From contig DXBT01000012.1 in the NCBI GenBank assembly GCA_019116365.1, forward strand, positions 23,960-87,959: 64,000 nt of DNA, written 5' to 3'. Made by a program: the position numbers and the translations under genes. The stretch is from Barnesiella merdipullorum. Its GTDB lineage: Bacteria; Bacteroidota; Bacteroidia; Bacteroidales; Barnesiellaceae. The notes under the pieces are model-generated. The model ran no database searches. It was not told where the DNA came from and saw only the letters and a program-made list of their open reading frames with translations. Every line of letters starts with the position of its first letter. The first letter of the stretch is position 1. Shown in pieces: positions 8,663 through 20,900 of the stretch.

Positions 8663-8888
8663 CACCGCCATCTCTCAAGAATAGCAAGCGAATACCCTGC
8701 CCCATCATGCGGGAGAAAACGGATTTACCAGCTTCTGTCGGCCCATAATAAAAAGAGCCCCGACTCACAAGGAGAGACAGGACTCTTTCCGTTTTTGGCA
8801 AGGAAAATTCGCTATTGCTTACATTCGGTAAAGCCGGCCCATAACGGGCACCTTACACCGACACAATGCGAATCTTTTTCTTTTTCAA
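8663..8888. other. Non-coding stretch between the HAD gene promoter and the giant gene terminator
   Basis: No convincing gene. One imperfect hairpin is present at 8752-8788 (AAAGAGCCC against GGACTCTTT) with a T-run at 8791-8795, a possible weak plus-strand terminator. Nothing else is seen. Confidence 0.4.
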
Positions 8889-8936
8889 AAGAGTGAGGCT
8901 GGATGTGGCTCGTCAAAGCCCCCTTGCCTCACTCTT
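8889..8936 (-). terminator. Terminator of the giant adhesin gene / fimbrial operon
   Basis: AAGAGTGAGGC (8889-8899) pairs with GCCTCACTCTT (8926-8936), an 11-bp stem just past the stop codon at 8942. On the minus strand it is followed by a short TTTT run. Confidence 0.65.
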
Positions 8937-8941
8937 CAAAA

Positions 8942-11900
8942 TTATTTCACTACCACTTTCCCTTGAACCGGGCTCTTCTTGCCGATCCGTACCACATAGA
9001 TGCCCGATTCGAGTGTAATCTCTTCGACGGCTCCCGATGCTTTACGAACCGCACTCTGCCGGCCCAATGAATCGTAGATATAAATAGTCTCGTTGCCTTG
9101 CAGATTGACTACCCGCAAGAGGCGCTTGGCGGGAGAATAGAACGTGGGCGCCAGCATCTCGTCGGAGAGTCGGCCAAACGACAGGACAAAACGACCGTTG
9201 TCGGCAGCCCGGTCATCGACCGAGAAGCTATACGAAGCCTGTTTCAAATCGACCTTGTTGCCGGTTGCCCGGTCGGTCAGGATCACGGCCTCGTAGCGGT
9301 CGTAGTCCGAGTCGTCGGTCAAGGCTATTTCGTAGATACCCGATTCACCGGTATAAACTCCCAGCGGAGTCTCGCCCTCGATATCGGCACTCTGCGTGTG
9401 GGCAAACCGCACGCCATCCTCATTATACACATACATCTGAGGCACTCTGGGATCGAAGCTCATCATCTTCAATGCATCGCTGCTCATGTCGAAGGTCATG
9501 GGCTTGTCCTCTACCACATCGGCTACCAGCGACACGCAATCGCTACCACCCGAAAGGTTGCTGCCGGCAATTCTCAACCGTATGCCTTGAGGCGCAGGCG
9601 AGGTATCGAGCGGAATAGCGGGCTTGCCGAATTTCAGTTCTTCCGACTCGGCAATCGTAGCCGTCTGGGTGAACACAGCCGAGAAGGGCGTTATCGTGTT
9701 GCCTTCCCACGAATTCATCGTCACAAAGCTACGGGCAGTCGCATCGTAGCCATAGAGTATGTGGTCGATGCTCATCTGCTCACTGGTATAGGAGCAGAGG
9801 TAGGGAATACCGAAGAGATTCCAACCCATGTTCTCCTTGTAGGTAAACTGAGGCCGTCCGTTGACCACATTCTTCAGGTTGTGCTGCACAAGGAACAAGC
9901 TCTTCGTGCCCGTGGCGGCCTCTTCATAGACAGGCTGTGCCGTCGAAGATTTCGAGAAGCGCACGGTCACTCCGCTCGAAGCCGAGGGGGTAGCCACGAG
10001 GTAACCCACGTTGGCTCCTATCTGATTGTTCTCAAAGGTCCAGTATTTGCTGTTTTGGGGAGCGGCCTTGCTATACAGATCCTCGGCACGCTTGGCTCCG
10101 TCGTATCCATACAGGTAGAGGCTCGATGCATTGCCGGTCGTCTCGTCGGCAGCCTGGATAGCCTCTATGGCATGCCCGTCGATGGTAATACCGTTCTGCA
10201 ACGTACCCTCACCCACCTGGAGAGAGAAGGGCAGGCTCACCATATTCCAGTCGGCCGTAGAGGCATCGATGAGCGGATTGAGGTCTCGCTCGATGGCCAG
10301 GTTGTAGAGCGACAAGGCATGGTTGCCGGCTCGCACTCCGGCAGCATGGCGCAGCAACAGATACGAGGGAGCGAACTCCTTGGTCAAAGCGGTAGAGAGC
10401 CGCAACTCACCCCGCTTGCCCACATAGACCACGCTACCGGCACGCGGATAATCGCTATCGCTGATATTCACTACCTGATCGTTATCGGTATTCCAGGTCT
10501 CGAAGCAACCATAGTCGGGACGTATCATATGGTCGTCGCCCACCGGTTTATGCGATTGAATACGCTTGTTGCCCAAGACGTCGCAATCGGTCGAGAGGTT
10601 GATGATATCGTCGTAGCTGCTGCCATTTCTGATTTTGGGAACGGTATAGTTGCCAATCTGGGTTGTGCCATCCTGGCCCGGTTCCTGCAACTCCCCAACG
10701 CAGAAGAGCAGCGTATCGGCCCGGTCGGAAAGCTGGTAGCGCAGATGGGCCTCATCGGGGAGATAGTCGCCCACATACTGGGGAGCATAAGAGACACCGC
10801 CCAGTTGGGTTGCGGTACCGTTGATCGAGTTGATTACCTTACCGGTTCCCACGATTTGAGCCTGGTCGCCCACAGCCGTTACATGCACGGCTGCCGCATG
10901 ATCGCCCTGACTGATTTGGGCACCGGCGGTTTCGTTGTCGTGCAGCAGCACATTATAGAGCAAACCGTCGCTCTCGACCGTAGCCCCGTCGGGGTTCACA
11001 TTGTCATATATCACACTGTTCGTAATGGCAAACGAGTCGGCCAAGATGACTGCCGGGCTGTTCTTGCCACCCTTGATATGGAATCCGTTCAGTTCGGCCC
11101 AGTTCTCCACAATGGTTCCGGCCAGGTGGTCGTTGTCCGAGCGGACAACCGGCACGCCCTCGGCCTCGACCGAGAGGATACTGTTGGGAGCGTTCTCCTC
11201 CAACAGACCCTGACGCTGGGTAATCTCGGTCTCGTTGGTACCTCTGAAACCGCCATACACCTTCACATTGGCCATCCACTGCAAGGTAGTGGGCAACACA
11301 TAGTCACCACCGGCTACCCACACGGTACCGTAGGTTCCACTCTCGTCGGGATCGCCCGAATAGTAGGCCGAGTAAACAGCCTCCTGAAGGTCGCCCATGG
11401 CATCGTCCCAACTCGAGCCCAGACCAAATCCGTCGGGTTTCACATAGAGGTTGGGATAGAACAACCGCTGGTACTCATAGGCACCAATATCGATGCTGTT
11501 ACCGGCAATACGACGGCTGCCACCGGCATCGACAAACATCACGCGGGCCAGCGAATCGCCTGCGGCTACGGGCTCTTCGACCGAACCGAAGGGATAGTAG
11601 GCAAACAAATCGGCATACCACTTGTCGTTCTCTTCCTTATTGTAAACGCCACCGGTCATGTAGCGATAGCCTGTGTTGATGAGCTTGCGCCCGGGACGTA
11701 TGCCAAACTTCTTGTTCAGCGGCTCGGTCTCGTCGGGAGCTTCGAAGCGGGGGCCATACGACATGTTCTCGTTGTCGGAACTCAAGGTCTTGTTCACGTT
11801 GGCAGCCAAGTCACCCAGCGTTACCTGAGCCGACGAGTTCCAATAGGTATAAACCGCATTGGGCTGCTCGGCCACCTGGTCGTCGATTTGGATGGCGTTG

Positions 11901-14900
11901 CTGTACAAGGTGGCGTTGTTTACGTCGATTTGATGATTCAAATCGTCGGCCGACGGAGTCTGCCCGGCATAGTTGCGCCAGATGATGTTGTTATAGACCT
12001 GCAACGGATCACCGGCCGTAGCACCACGACCATAGAGTCCGCCCCGGGTATTGTCGGCAATCGTGTTGCTGATGATATTGCCCGAGCCACCCATGGCAAT
12101 ACCCCAAGCCTCGTTGGTATGGAATACCGAGTTGTAGATATTACCCTTGTTCAGATAGACAGCGGCACCGTTTGCACCGGCAGCGCGGTTCGACACGAAC
12201 ACGCTGTTGCGCACTGTAGTGCTCGCGTTGGCCCCATAGATGGCCGCACCGGTCGAGCCCTCGCCCGTAGCGTCGGAGGCATTACCGTCGAGGAAGGTGA
12301 GCCCCTCGATATAAACCGGCGACAACGTACCGTCTTCGCCGGCCGTATCCATGGACTCATCGATATAGAAAAGGTGTTTCGAATCGTCGCTGTTGCCCCG
12401 GATGTAGGTCGGGTACAGAACAGGGTCACGCAGGTTATCCATAGCGACATCGGTACCCGTAATGTTGTCGGGATACCCACCGCGGAAGGTGAGACTCTTG
12501 GTCATGTTGCCAAGATTCTCGACATAGGGTTTCGACACCACAAACGAATAACCGCCTTCGTCGTCCTTCAGGTAAGGCATATACTCACCCGCAGCGATTT
12601 TAATATATTTGTCTTTCGTGTTGGGGCTGAGCAACAATACCTGTATGGCCTGATAGATATTCGAGGTAGCCTGCTCCCAGGTCTCGCCGTTATTCTCTTG
12701 ACCCGAGACAGCTTCGGTACTCTTCACATACAGAATGTTACCACCGAAAGGTGTGAGCGATACCGACTCGTACTCATAGGCTCCGATATCGATAACACCC
12801 TCTTTCCACTCCTTCACGTCGATCATATCGACACCATTCTGTTTAATAATGTGGTAGGTGTCGGGCTCCTTGGTGATACGCCATTTACTGTTGAGGGTAT
12901 CGGGCACATTCTCCCGGCCCCACTGATTTTGTGCAGCATAGTAGCCCTTGCCCGAACCATCGAGTACCACAGGTTCGGTAGTGATGGTCGTGCTTTGTAC
13001 CGACCCGTCGGGGTTCATCTGGATGGTCGTATTCAGTTTACGCGTACCGCCGTTGGTTCCCCGGTTGACGAGGGTTGACAGCGAAGGCAACGAGAAGTCG
13101 GCCATGGCAAAGTAGTTCTCGGCTCCGGCATAGTCGCTGGGGAATCCGAAGCGCGGGCCCATCACCGCAGCATTGGCTCGGTCGAGGAATACCTCGAAGT
13201 TACCCACCGACTCATCGACATCGGCAGCCGAGGTCACTACCTCCCAGTTGCCGGTATTGATGCAGTCGGCATCGTCGTTACCCCACAGCACGGTATTGGT
13301 GAGCGTGTTGCCCGAGGCCGAGGCGGCATAGACGGTACAACCCGTGGAGGCACTGCCCGACCCGCTTTCGTCGCTCGAGTTGCGCGCTATCGTATTGTTG
13401 ACCAGTTGCGACTCAGTGCCCGACTCGGCATAATAGGCCGAGCCTGTCGCTGCCGTATTGTTGTAAATCACACTGTTGACGATATGCGACCGGCCGCCCT
13501 CGCGCAGGTAAACGGCGCCGCCCGACTTGCCGGTAGCCGCATTACCGCCCAAGATAGAGCCATAAATCTCAATGTCGCTGGCATACACGGCACCACCGCC
13601 AAAGCTCGACTCGTTGAGCAGCAACTGGCAGTTGCGCAGGGTCACAGGACCCAAGGCACACAAGGCACCTCCGCCGTGGTCGGCACACAAGGTATTACCT
13701 TTGATCAGTTTCAAGCCGTCGAGTACAATCCGACGCGTAGCATCGGCATCGCCATAATAGGCCACATGGGCCGTACCCGAGCCACCGCCGACATCGCCCG
13801 AGAGAATCGACTCGTTGGCATACTCAAAGTCTTCGAGCAAACCGTTTCCGTTCCAGTCCTGACGGGGACGCTCGCTCAAGAACGACTCTCCGGCATAGTA
13901 TTGATCGGACATGGTAAAGCTCTCGGTCTTGTCTTCGAGCACGATATCGATATACTGGCCCGAGCCAAAATCATACACGGGACTGGTCGAAACAATTGCG
14001 GTAGCCGTTGTCGTAGCCGACTTGCGGTTGTCGATGGTAGCGCTGTATAGCGTAGTCCCGGCAGGCAGATTCGCAATCTGCACGGTCTCGATAACAGGAG
14101 CCGTCTCCCAATCGGTATTACCAATAGCCAGATAACGCAGGTCATATATATACTCGGTGGTCGAATCGGTCGAGACTACCGGTAAAACCAATTTGTCGGG
14201 AAGAGTCATGCCATTGACCGTAACGGTCGGCTTCGTTGCCGAAGTCTGGTTGGTCGTGAAGTGGAGGAACCACGAAGAGGGCTCGTTGGCCAACGCTTTT
14301 ACGTTGGGCTTGAAGGTAATTGCACCATCACCGCCCAGCGTGTAACTGTAATCGGCTTCATTCCAGGTACCGGTAGCGGTCACCCGATTGGACGGATTGG
14401 TCTTGAACGTCTCGATCCAACCCTCGTAATAGGGCAGGTTGCTACCTCTGAAACCTCCGTATATCGAAGTATAGCGGTTGAGCACATACGAAGCTCCCTT
14501 ATTGGCCTCCTGCACAGCTTTCTTGGGATTGTAGGTACCCTTCGATACCCAAATCTCACACTGACGATTGGCGGCCTGGGGATCATTGACAAAGTTGGCA
14601 TCGTTGGCAAAATAGTCGAGTGCCTCCTGGATATCGCCCAAAGCGTTGCGCCAGCTGTGACCGGAAGCCAAGCCTTGTGCCGTTTGCGACACATACAGAC
14701 GATACACTCCACCCTCACCCTGTACGGCATCGATATCCGGGTCGATAAACAAGGTACCATCATAAGTGAGTGCTCCTATGTCGAAGTAGTCGCGCAGAGT
14801 AGAACCATCACTCTCATAGTAGCGACTGGTTCCCAACATGTCGAGTTGCGACAGGTGCAGAGCTTCCATCAAGTCGGCATCGGGTTGCTCGACCTGTATG

Positions 14901-17900
14901 CCCGAGCGAATGAGCGACGAGATGCGTTTGAGTGTAAAGTCATTATTGTCGGGGTCGGTAAACCCGGGAGTATTCTGACCTACAACCGTGGTATTATTTT
15001 CGTTGAAACTGGTCAAAGCCATGTTGCCATAGCCCACCACCTTGAGCCCCTCGACGGCACAGTGGCTGAAGATATAGCTCTCGTAGTGTGTGCCGGCAAA
15101 GGTGGTATCGACCTGTTGCGACATATTGCCATAGATGTTTTTACCGTTGCCCGAGTCGTTCATCCAGAATACCGAGTTGAGGATAATGGGTTTGTTGCCC
15201 AACGAGATACCACCGCCTACACCATTGGTCGTAGTCTTGTTATCGACAACCGTACAGTTCACCACCATCGAGTTGTCGCCGGCATAAATGCCACCACCGT
15301 TGGCACTCTCGTTGGCATAGATGACCGAACCGGTAACCCGTCCACCCGGTGCCAAATAGACACCACCACCCTTATCGGAAGCAGCGCAGTTGTAAACAAA
15401 ACAGTTTTGCAACAGCCCATTGACCGTGACCTTGGCACCTCCACCCGACTGCCAGTCGGCATCGGAGGGGTGATTGGCATTACCGTCGGTGAGATAGATA
15501 CCGTCGAGCAAAGCAATCTCGGGGTTGGTATCTTCGTAATAGGTAGCCCCTTCGGCCGGTACCGAAGCATTGTCCTGGTTCTGTTTCATACCAAAGGTTA
15601 CCACATGATACGAATTCTCTTCGGCCGAGCTGCCTATCATACCACTGAAAATCGTTTGGTTCACCTGGATATTGCGATCTTCGATAGTCTCGTCGTCGTT
15701 GGTTCCGGCAAAACCGCCATATACCTCGACGCCGGCCGGGATGATAAAGGTAGTCGTTCGCGGCTGGTCGGGCAACACGGCATCGGTGGGATAATAGGTC
15801 CCAGCGGCAATACGCACCTGTATGCGGGTGATATCGCGATATTTGCCCGAGGCATAGGTCTCTTTGTTATGGATAATGTATCCGGCCCAGTTGAGTGCCT
15901 TTTGCAACTTGGCTTCACAGGCGGCGTTGGCCCACGACGAACCATCGACCGTACCGTTGGCCGCTTTGGTCACATAGATGATACCCACCACTTCGCCATT
16001 GATCGTCTTGGTAGCCGGCATGATAGGCTCGCTCTGGTCTATCTCATAGGCACCGATATCGATCGAACAGTCTTTGAAGCGATCGGTATAGTCCATATCG
16101 GTCTCGGGCAACGTAATCCCCTCGGGGTTGTTGTTACCCGCATTGATACAGGGCGACGTACCCTGCAGACGATAGTTGGCATTCTCCTTGTTGGTCGGCG
16201 TGCGATCGACAAACTGTGGATCGGCATTGATAAGCCCCTCGACCGTGAGATTACCGTTATTGAGATACCCGTTATAAGAAGGTACACAGCAACGGCTCAA
16301 AGTCATGACACAGCCAGCAGCTTTATAAATTTGATATGTCGAATTGTTGTGATAGACAATCGTGTTATAGATATTCATCTCACTGGCACCACCCCCATTT
16401 TCCAGGAACCAGTTACCTCCATAGATAGCACCTTCCGATCCCGAGTTATCGGATACCGTATTGTTATAGAAGCTACCTACTTCGAGATAAACGGCCGAGC
16501 CTCGAGCTGTACCCGTGTTGGCCACATTACCCACAAACACACAGTTATAGGCCGTACCGGCACGCATATATATGGCACCACCATAGTTTTCGCAATAACG
16601 AGGGCCCAATTTGTTATTGAAGAACGAGCAGTTGGAGAAGACACCATCATTACAGAAAGCGGCACCACCACGTCCTTGAACAGCATTACGATTGTCATTG
16701 GGACCTGCTCCTGTCGAATTAGGAACATAATTGATATTGTTGCGAATCACACAATTCTCGAGACGACCATTCTTGCGCAGGGCCACACCGGCACCACCAT
16801 CCTTACCGTGGTTGATGCGGGTACGTCCATTCTGTATGGTAAAGCCATCCCAAATAGTCTCCATAACAAAGGGATTGAGCGGACGATTGGCCAACTCGGT
16901 ACTCGACAAATCGCTGAAATTCCCTTGTTTCGTACGTTCATAATAAGGGAAGGGTTGTGTAAGTACCCGACGGGTTTTATTGGAACTTGCATAACCCGAG
17001 TTCAAATCATAAGAGTTCTGTGTACTGAATCCGCAAATAGGGCCATAAAGCGAATGATTCTCACCGGCAGCATCGACTTGAGCAGCTTCGGCAGTGGTCA
17101 TGGTTTGAATAATCGTATTATATACCCGGGGATTACGCTCCTCCTTACCGGGTGTACCGGTAGCGGGGAATCCTCCATATACCTGCACGGCATCGCGCAT
17201 GAAGAATCCGCGACGGCTGGTATATTCGCCCTCGGCTACCCACACCTCGACCAGAGCCGTGGTATCGACCGCAGGGATATTGATGGAAGTCTGTTGTTGA
17301 TCAGTCCACCAAGCCAATTCGTAATAATTCAACGGCGTGTAGGCAATGGATCCATCGGCTTCCTTTTTCAACGAAGCTTTATAAGCCATATTCACGGCAT
17401 ACTGCAAACCGGTGATATAGTCGGTAGCATCGCTGCTGTCATACTCGATTTGGTCGTAGGGCAGACCGTCGTCGAAACCATACCAGGCATTACCGTTGAT
17501 GGCATTCGACCACGACGAACCGTCGCCCGTACCGAAGTAGGTCGTTTGGGGCGAGGCGGCCGTACCGGCCGGGCCACTGCGCACATAGAGAACCGACCCG
17601 ATGGGGTTCAAACAGGTTGCCTCGTAGGCACCTATATCGGGGGCACCACCCACTACATAGTTATGACCCGTGATATCGGCCTCGAGAAAGAGGTCTGGGT
17701 CGCCCACCACACTCTCGTCACCGGCAATGACCAGCGGCGATTCGCAATTGGGTTCAAACCGGGCAGGACCTCCCAGCGGAGTGTCGTAACCAGACGAAAC
17801 GGCTCCTATGCTGCGAGTAGGATTGACAAAGGTGGGATACATGGGGTCGCCCGACACAACACTCAACTGCATGTTGTCGCTCCAGAGAGCCCAGTCGTCG

Positions 17901-20900
17901 GGAGCATACTGTATGGCATTGTTACGGATATCCAAGCTGGTAGCCATTCCCGTGATTTGCAAATCGTTGGCAGCAATAGTCCCGGTTGTAGTGTTTCCCC
18001 ACAGCACCGAGTTGTAGAGCATCAACTGCCCGCTGATGGCACAAATGGCCGGAGCGTTGTTGTGAATAAAAGTGCAGTGGTTTATGCGGGCATCGTTTTG
18101 GAGAGCCACCGCAGCATGAAGAGGATCGCTCACCAAACCGGTATTGGTATTGTTGTTGACCACCGTATTGGTCATAACCATTTTATCGGCGGTAGCCAGC
18201 ATGGCAATACCAGAGCCGTTGGAAGCCATATTGTTCTCGATCATACAGTTACGCACATACAGCGTACCGTTCTCATGCAGAATACCACCACCCGACTTGA
18301 ATACCGAGAAACCATCGGAGGCATTGCCATTGACAATGTGGAAACCGTCGATGACGGCCGTACCCTCGTCGGACATAGTGACCACGTGATACAGATTTCC
18401 ACCGGCCAGCGAGCCATCGAACACGGTGCGGTAATTGACCGGGTTGCGCACAGGCTCGGCCTCGCTGCCCCCAACCGGGACAAAGGTTTCGCCTTCGGTT
18501 GTAGAACCCTCGGTACCAGTCAATTTGGTATTGAAACCGCCATAGAGCGAGACACCGCCCCGCAGCACGACCGAAGAGGTGCGACGGTCGCTACCCACAG
18601 CCCTCCATACGGGGTTAATCGTACCGGCTTTCACCCACACCTCACGGGAGGCTCCGGGATGTTCGGTGGCGGGGAGAGAGGCCAGATACTCAAGAGCCTG
18701 GTTACCCGATATCATGGGCGAATTCCACGAGGCTCCCGAGAGGTCGCGGTCGGTAGCGGGATCGACGAAGACAACCAGTTTCTCCACGCCATCATCTTCG
18801 ATTACACTATATTGTATGGCCGGACGGTCGGAAGCAAAGGCTCCCAACACACGAGGCTCGACATAGGCTTTGCTCAAAATACCGGTAGCCGGTACATAAA
18901 ACTGCATGTGTACCGGTGTATATTGCACATACGGTGCATCGGACGAGGTGCCACCTTTTCGTTGCAGGGCCGAATATTCCGACGGAATCCACAGCTGGGC
19001 ATCATAAATCGTGTGCAGAGCACCGTCGAGCGTCTGAGACCCGGCCACATCGTCGGCCGACGTTTGATAGACACCTGCCGGGGCATTGGTCACATCGAGC
19101 TCATCGACCACCGGATTGGTAAAGTCGGGATAATTGGAGGTGTATGACGACGACGAACCATCGGAGCTATTCTGGTCGGCCAGCGCATAAGTCTTTTGTG
19201 TAACGGTATTTACGCCCCAAATGGTATTGGACAAGTTTTGCAACGCCGTGTTGTAAACCTGTATCGAAGCGGGTGCCGAGGCACTGGCCAAACGACCGTT
19301 CTCGCCAAAGAACTGGCGGGTATGTTCGATCGTGGCATTACCCCACAGTACCGAGTTATAGACGATACCGAATCCATCGACCACCATACCGCCCGAGTTT
19401 CCGTCCTGGTCTGAGGCTACCGCCGAACAGTAGTTCTTCACCACCGTCGAAGAGGTGAGCCCTCCCACCCGATCGAAATAGATGGCTCCGGCGTCGGACG
19501 AAGCCGTGTTGTTCGACACGAGTACATTACTCAAGACGCCCCGGTACATATCGCTCTGATACTCTTCATAGTTGGGGTTGTTAAACTCAGCCTCGCCCAC
19601 ATAGATACCGGCACCCACGCGGGCCGTATTATTGGTAACGGTTGTACGCGACACAATACCGTCGCCCCAAATATAGATACCGCCACCTACACCATTGCGC
19701 ACCTGCACACCCGGCGAAGCATTGCGGAATACCAGGCTGTTCAGCACCGTACCGCCGTTGTTCATCATCACACCGCCACCTCGAGTGAGTGCATAGTTTT
19801 GGTAAATGATACAGTTGGAGACTACACCTCTCTCCACCAGATAGACGCCGGCTCCCATGCGGGTCGATTCGCCCCGCTCGCCATAGTTGGCACATCCGCC
19901 AGTGATGATCACGCCATCGAGGGTGGTCTCTACGGCCAGTGGTTTGGCAGCAACCGGTTCGTATTGTGTGGTACGCTCATAAAAGCCCTCCGAAGCAAAC
20001 CACACTACATGGTAGGAGTTGCGGCCGTAGTATTGTTCCCAACTCTGGCTATTGGCATTCCACCTCCATCCCTTCTGAGCCTCGTCGTTGCGATCGATAT
20101 CGCCACTGAAGATGGTGCGGTTGACAAATGCCCAGTTGGCATCGGGATGATTGGGGTCGCGCGGACGGGTCGTGCTGTTGTTGATTCCCTCGTCGCCCGT
20201 CTGCCCTCGGAAACCACCATAGACCGAGATACCGCTTCGCATCACAAACGAGCGATGGCGCTCGGTATTTCCTTTTGCTCCGGTTTCATCGGTAAAGGTC
20301 GTAGTAGGATAGTAGGTACCCCCGGCAACCCATACCTCACCTATTACCTGGCGGGCATAGAGTTGGTCGATAGCCATCTGCACATCCTGCAGGGCCAGAC
20401 GCCACGAACTGCCGTCGCGCACCTCGCCGGGAGCAAGCTCTGGCTCATCGGCCGAAAGTTGTCTCACATACAGAATATTACGGCCGGTTACCGGTTGATA
20501 TTGATAGGCTCCTATATCGAGCGACTGGCTCACCACCCGGGGTTTACCGGCGATATCGTATGAGATATCGGTACCGTAGTAGATATTCAGGTTTGTCATC
20601 CACGAGCTCTCGGCTTTGGAGAGGAGCGCCGAGTTTTGCTGCAGGAGGAACGACGGAGCCAAATCGGCATAGGCCGGCTCCAAAATGATTCCCACCTGAG
20701 TTGTAGGATTCACAAAGTTGGGGGTCGATTGCACCTGGTCGTTATAGGGTTGCAACGAGATATTATCGGTACCATCCGATTCGTTCCAGTTGACAATGGC
20801 ACAATTGGCCACCTTGTCGGTGAGAGCCTCAAAGTCTCTCAACCCGGCATGATTGAGCGGGTCGATATTCCACACGACCGTATTGGATACGGTAATCGAC

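Noticed and set aside
9098..13078. A 1326-codon plus-strand frame, antisense to the giant gene
   Set aside because: Same cause as the longer antisense frame; the composition is that of a reverse-complement shadow.
14261..19147. A 1628-codon open frame on the plus strand, antisense to the giant gene
   Set aside because: It has no recognisable domain, signal peptide or ribosome-binding context. Sense-strand codon bias (few TTA, CTA and TCA codons) removes antisense stops, and the sense frame shows clear repeats and a sorting domain.
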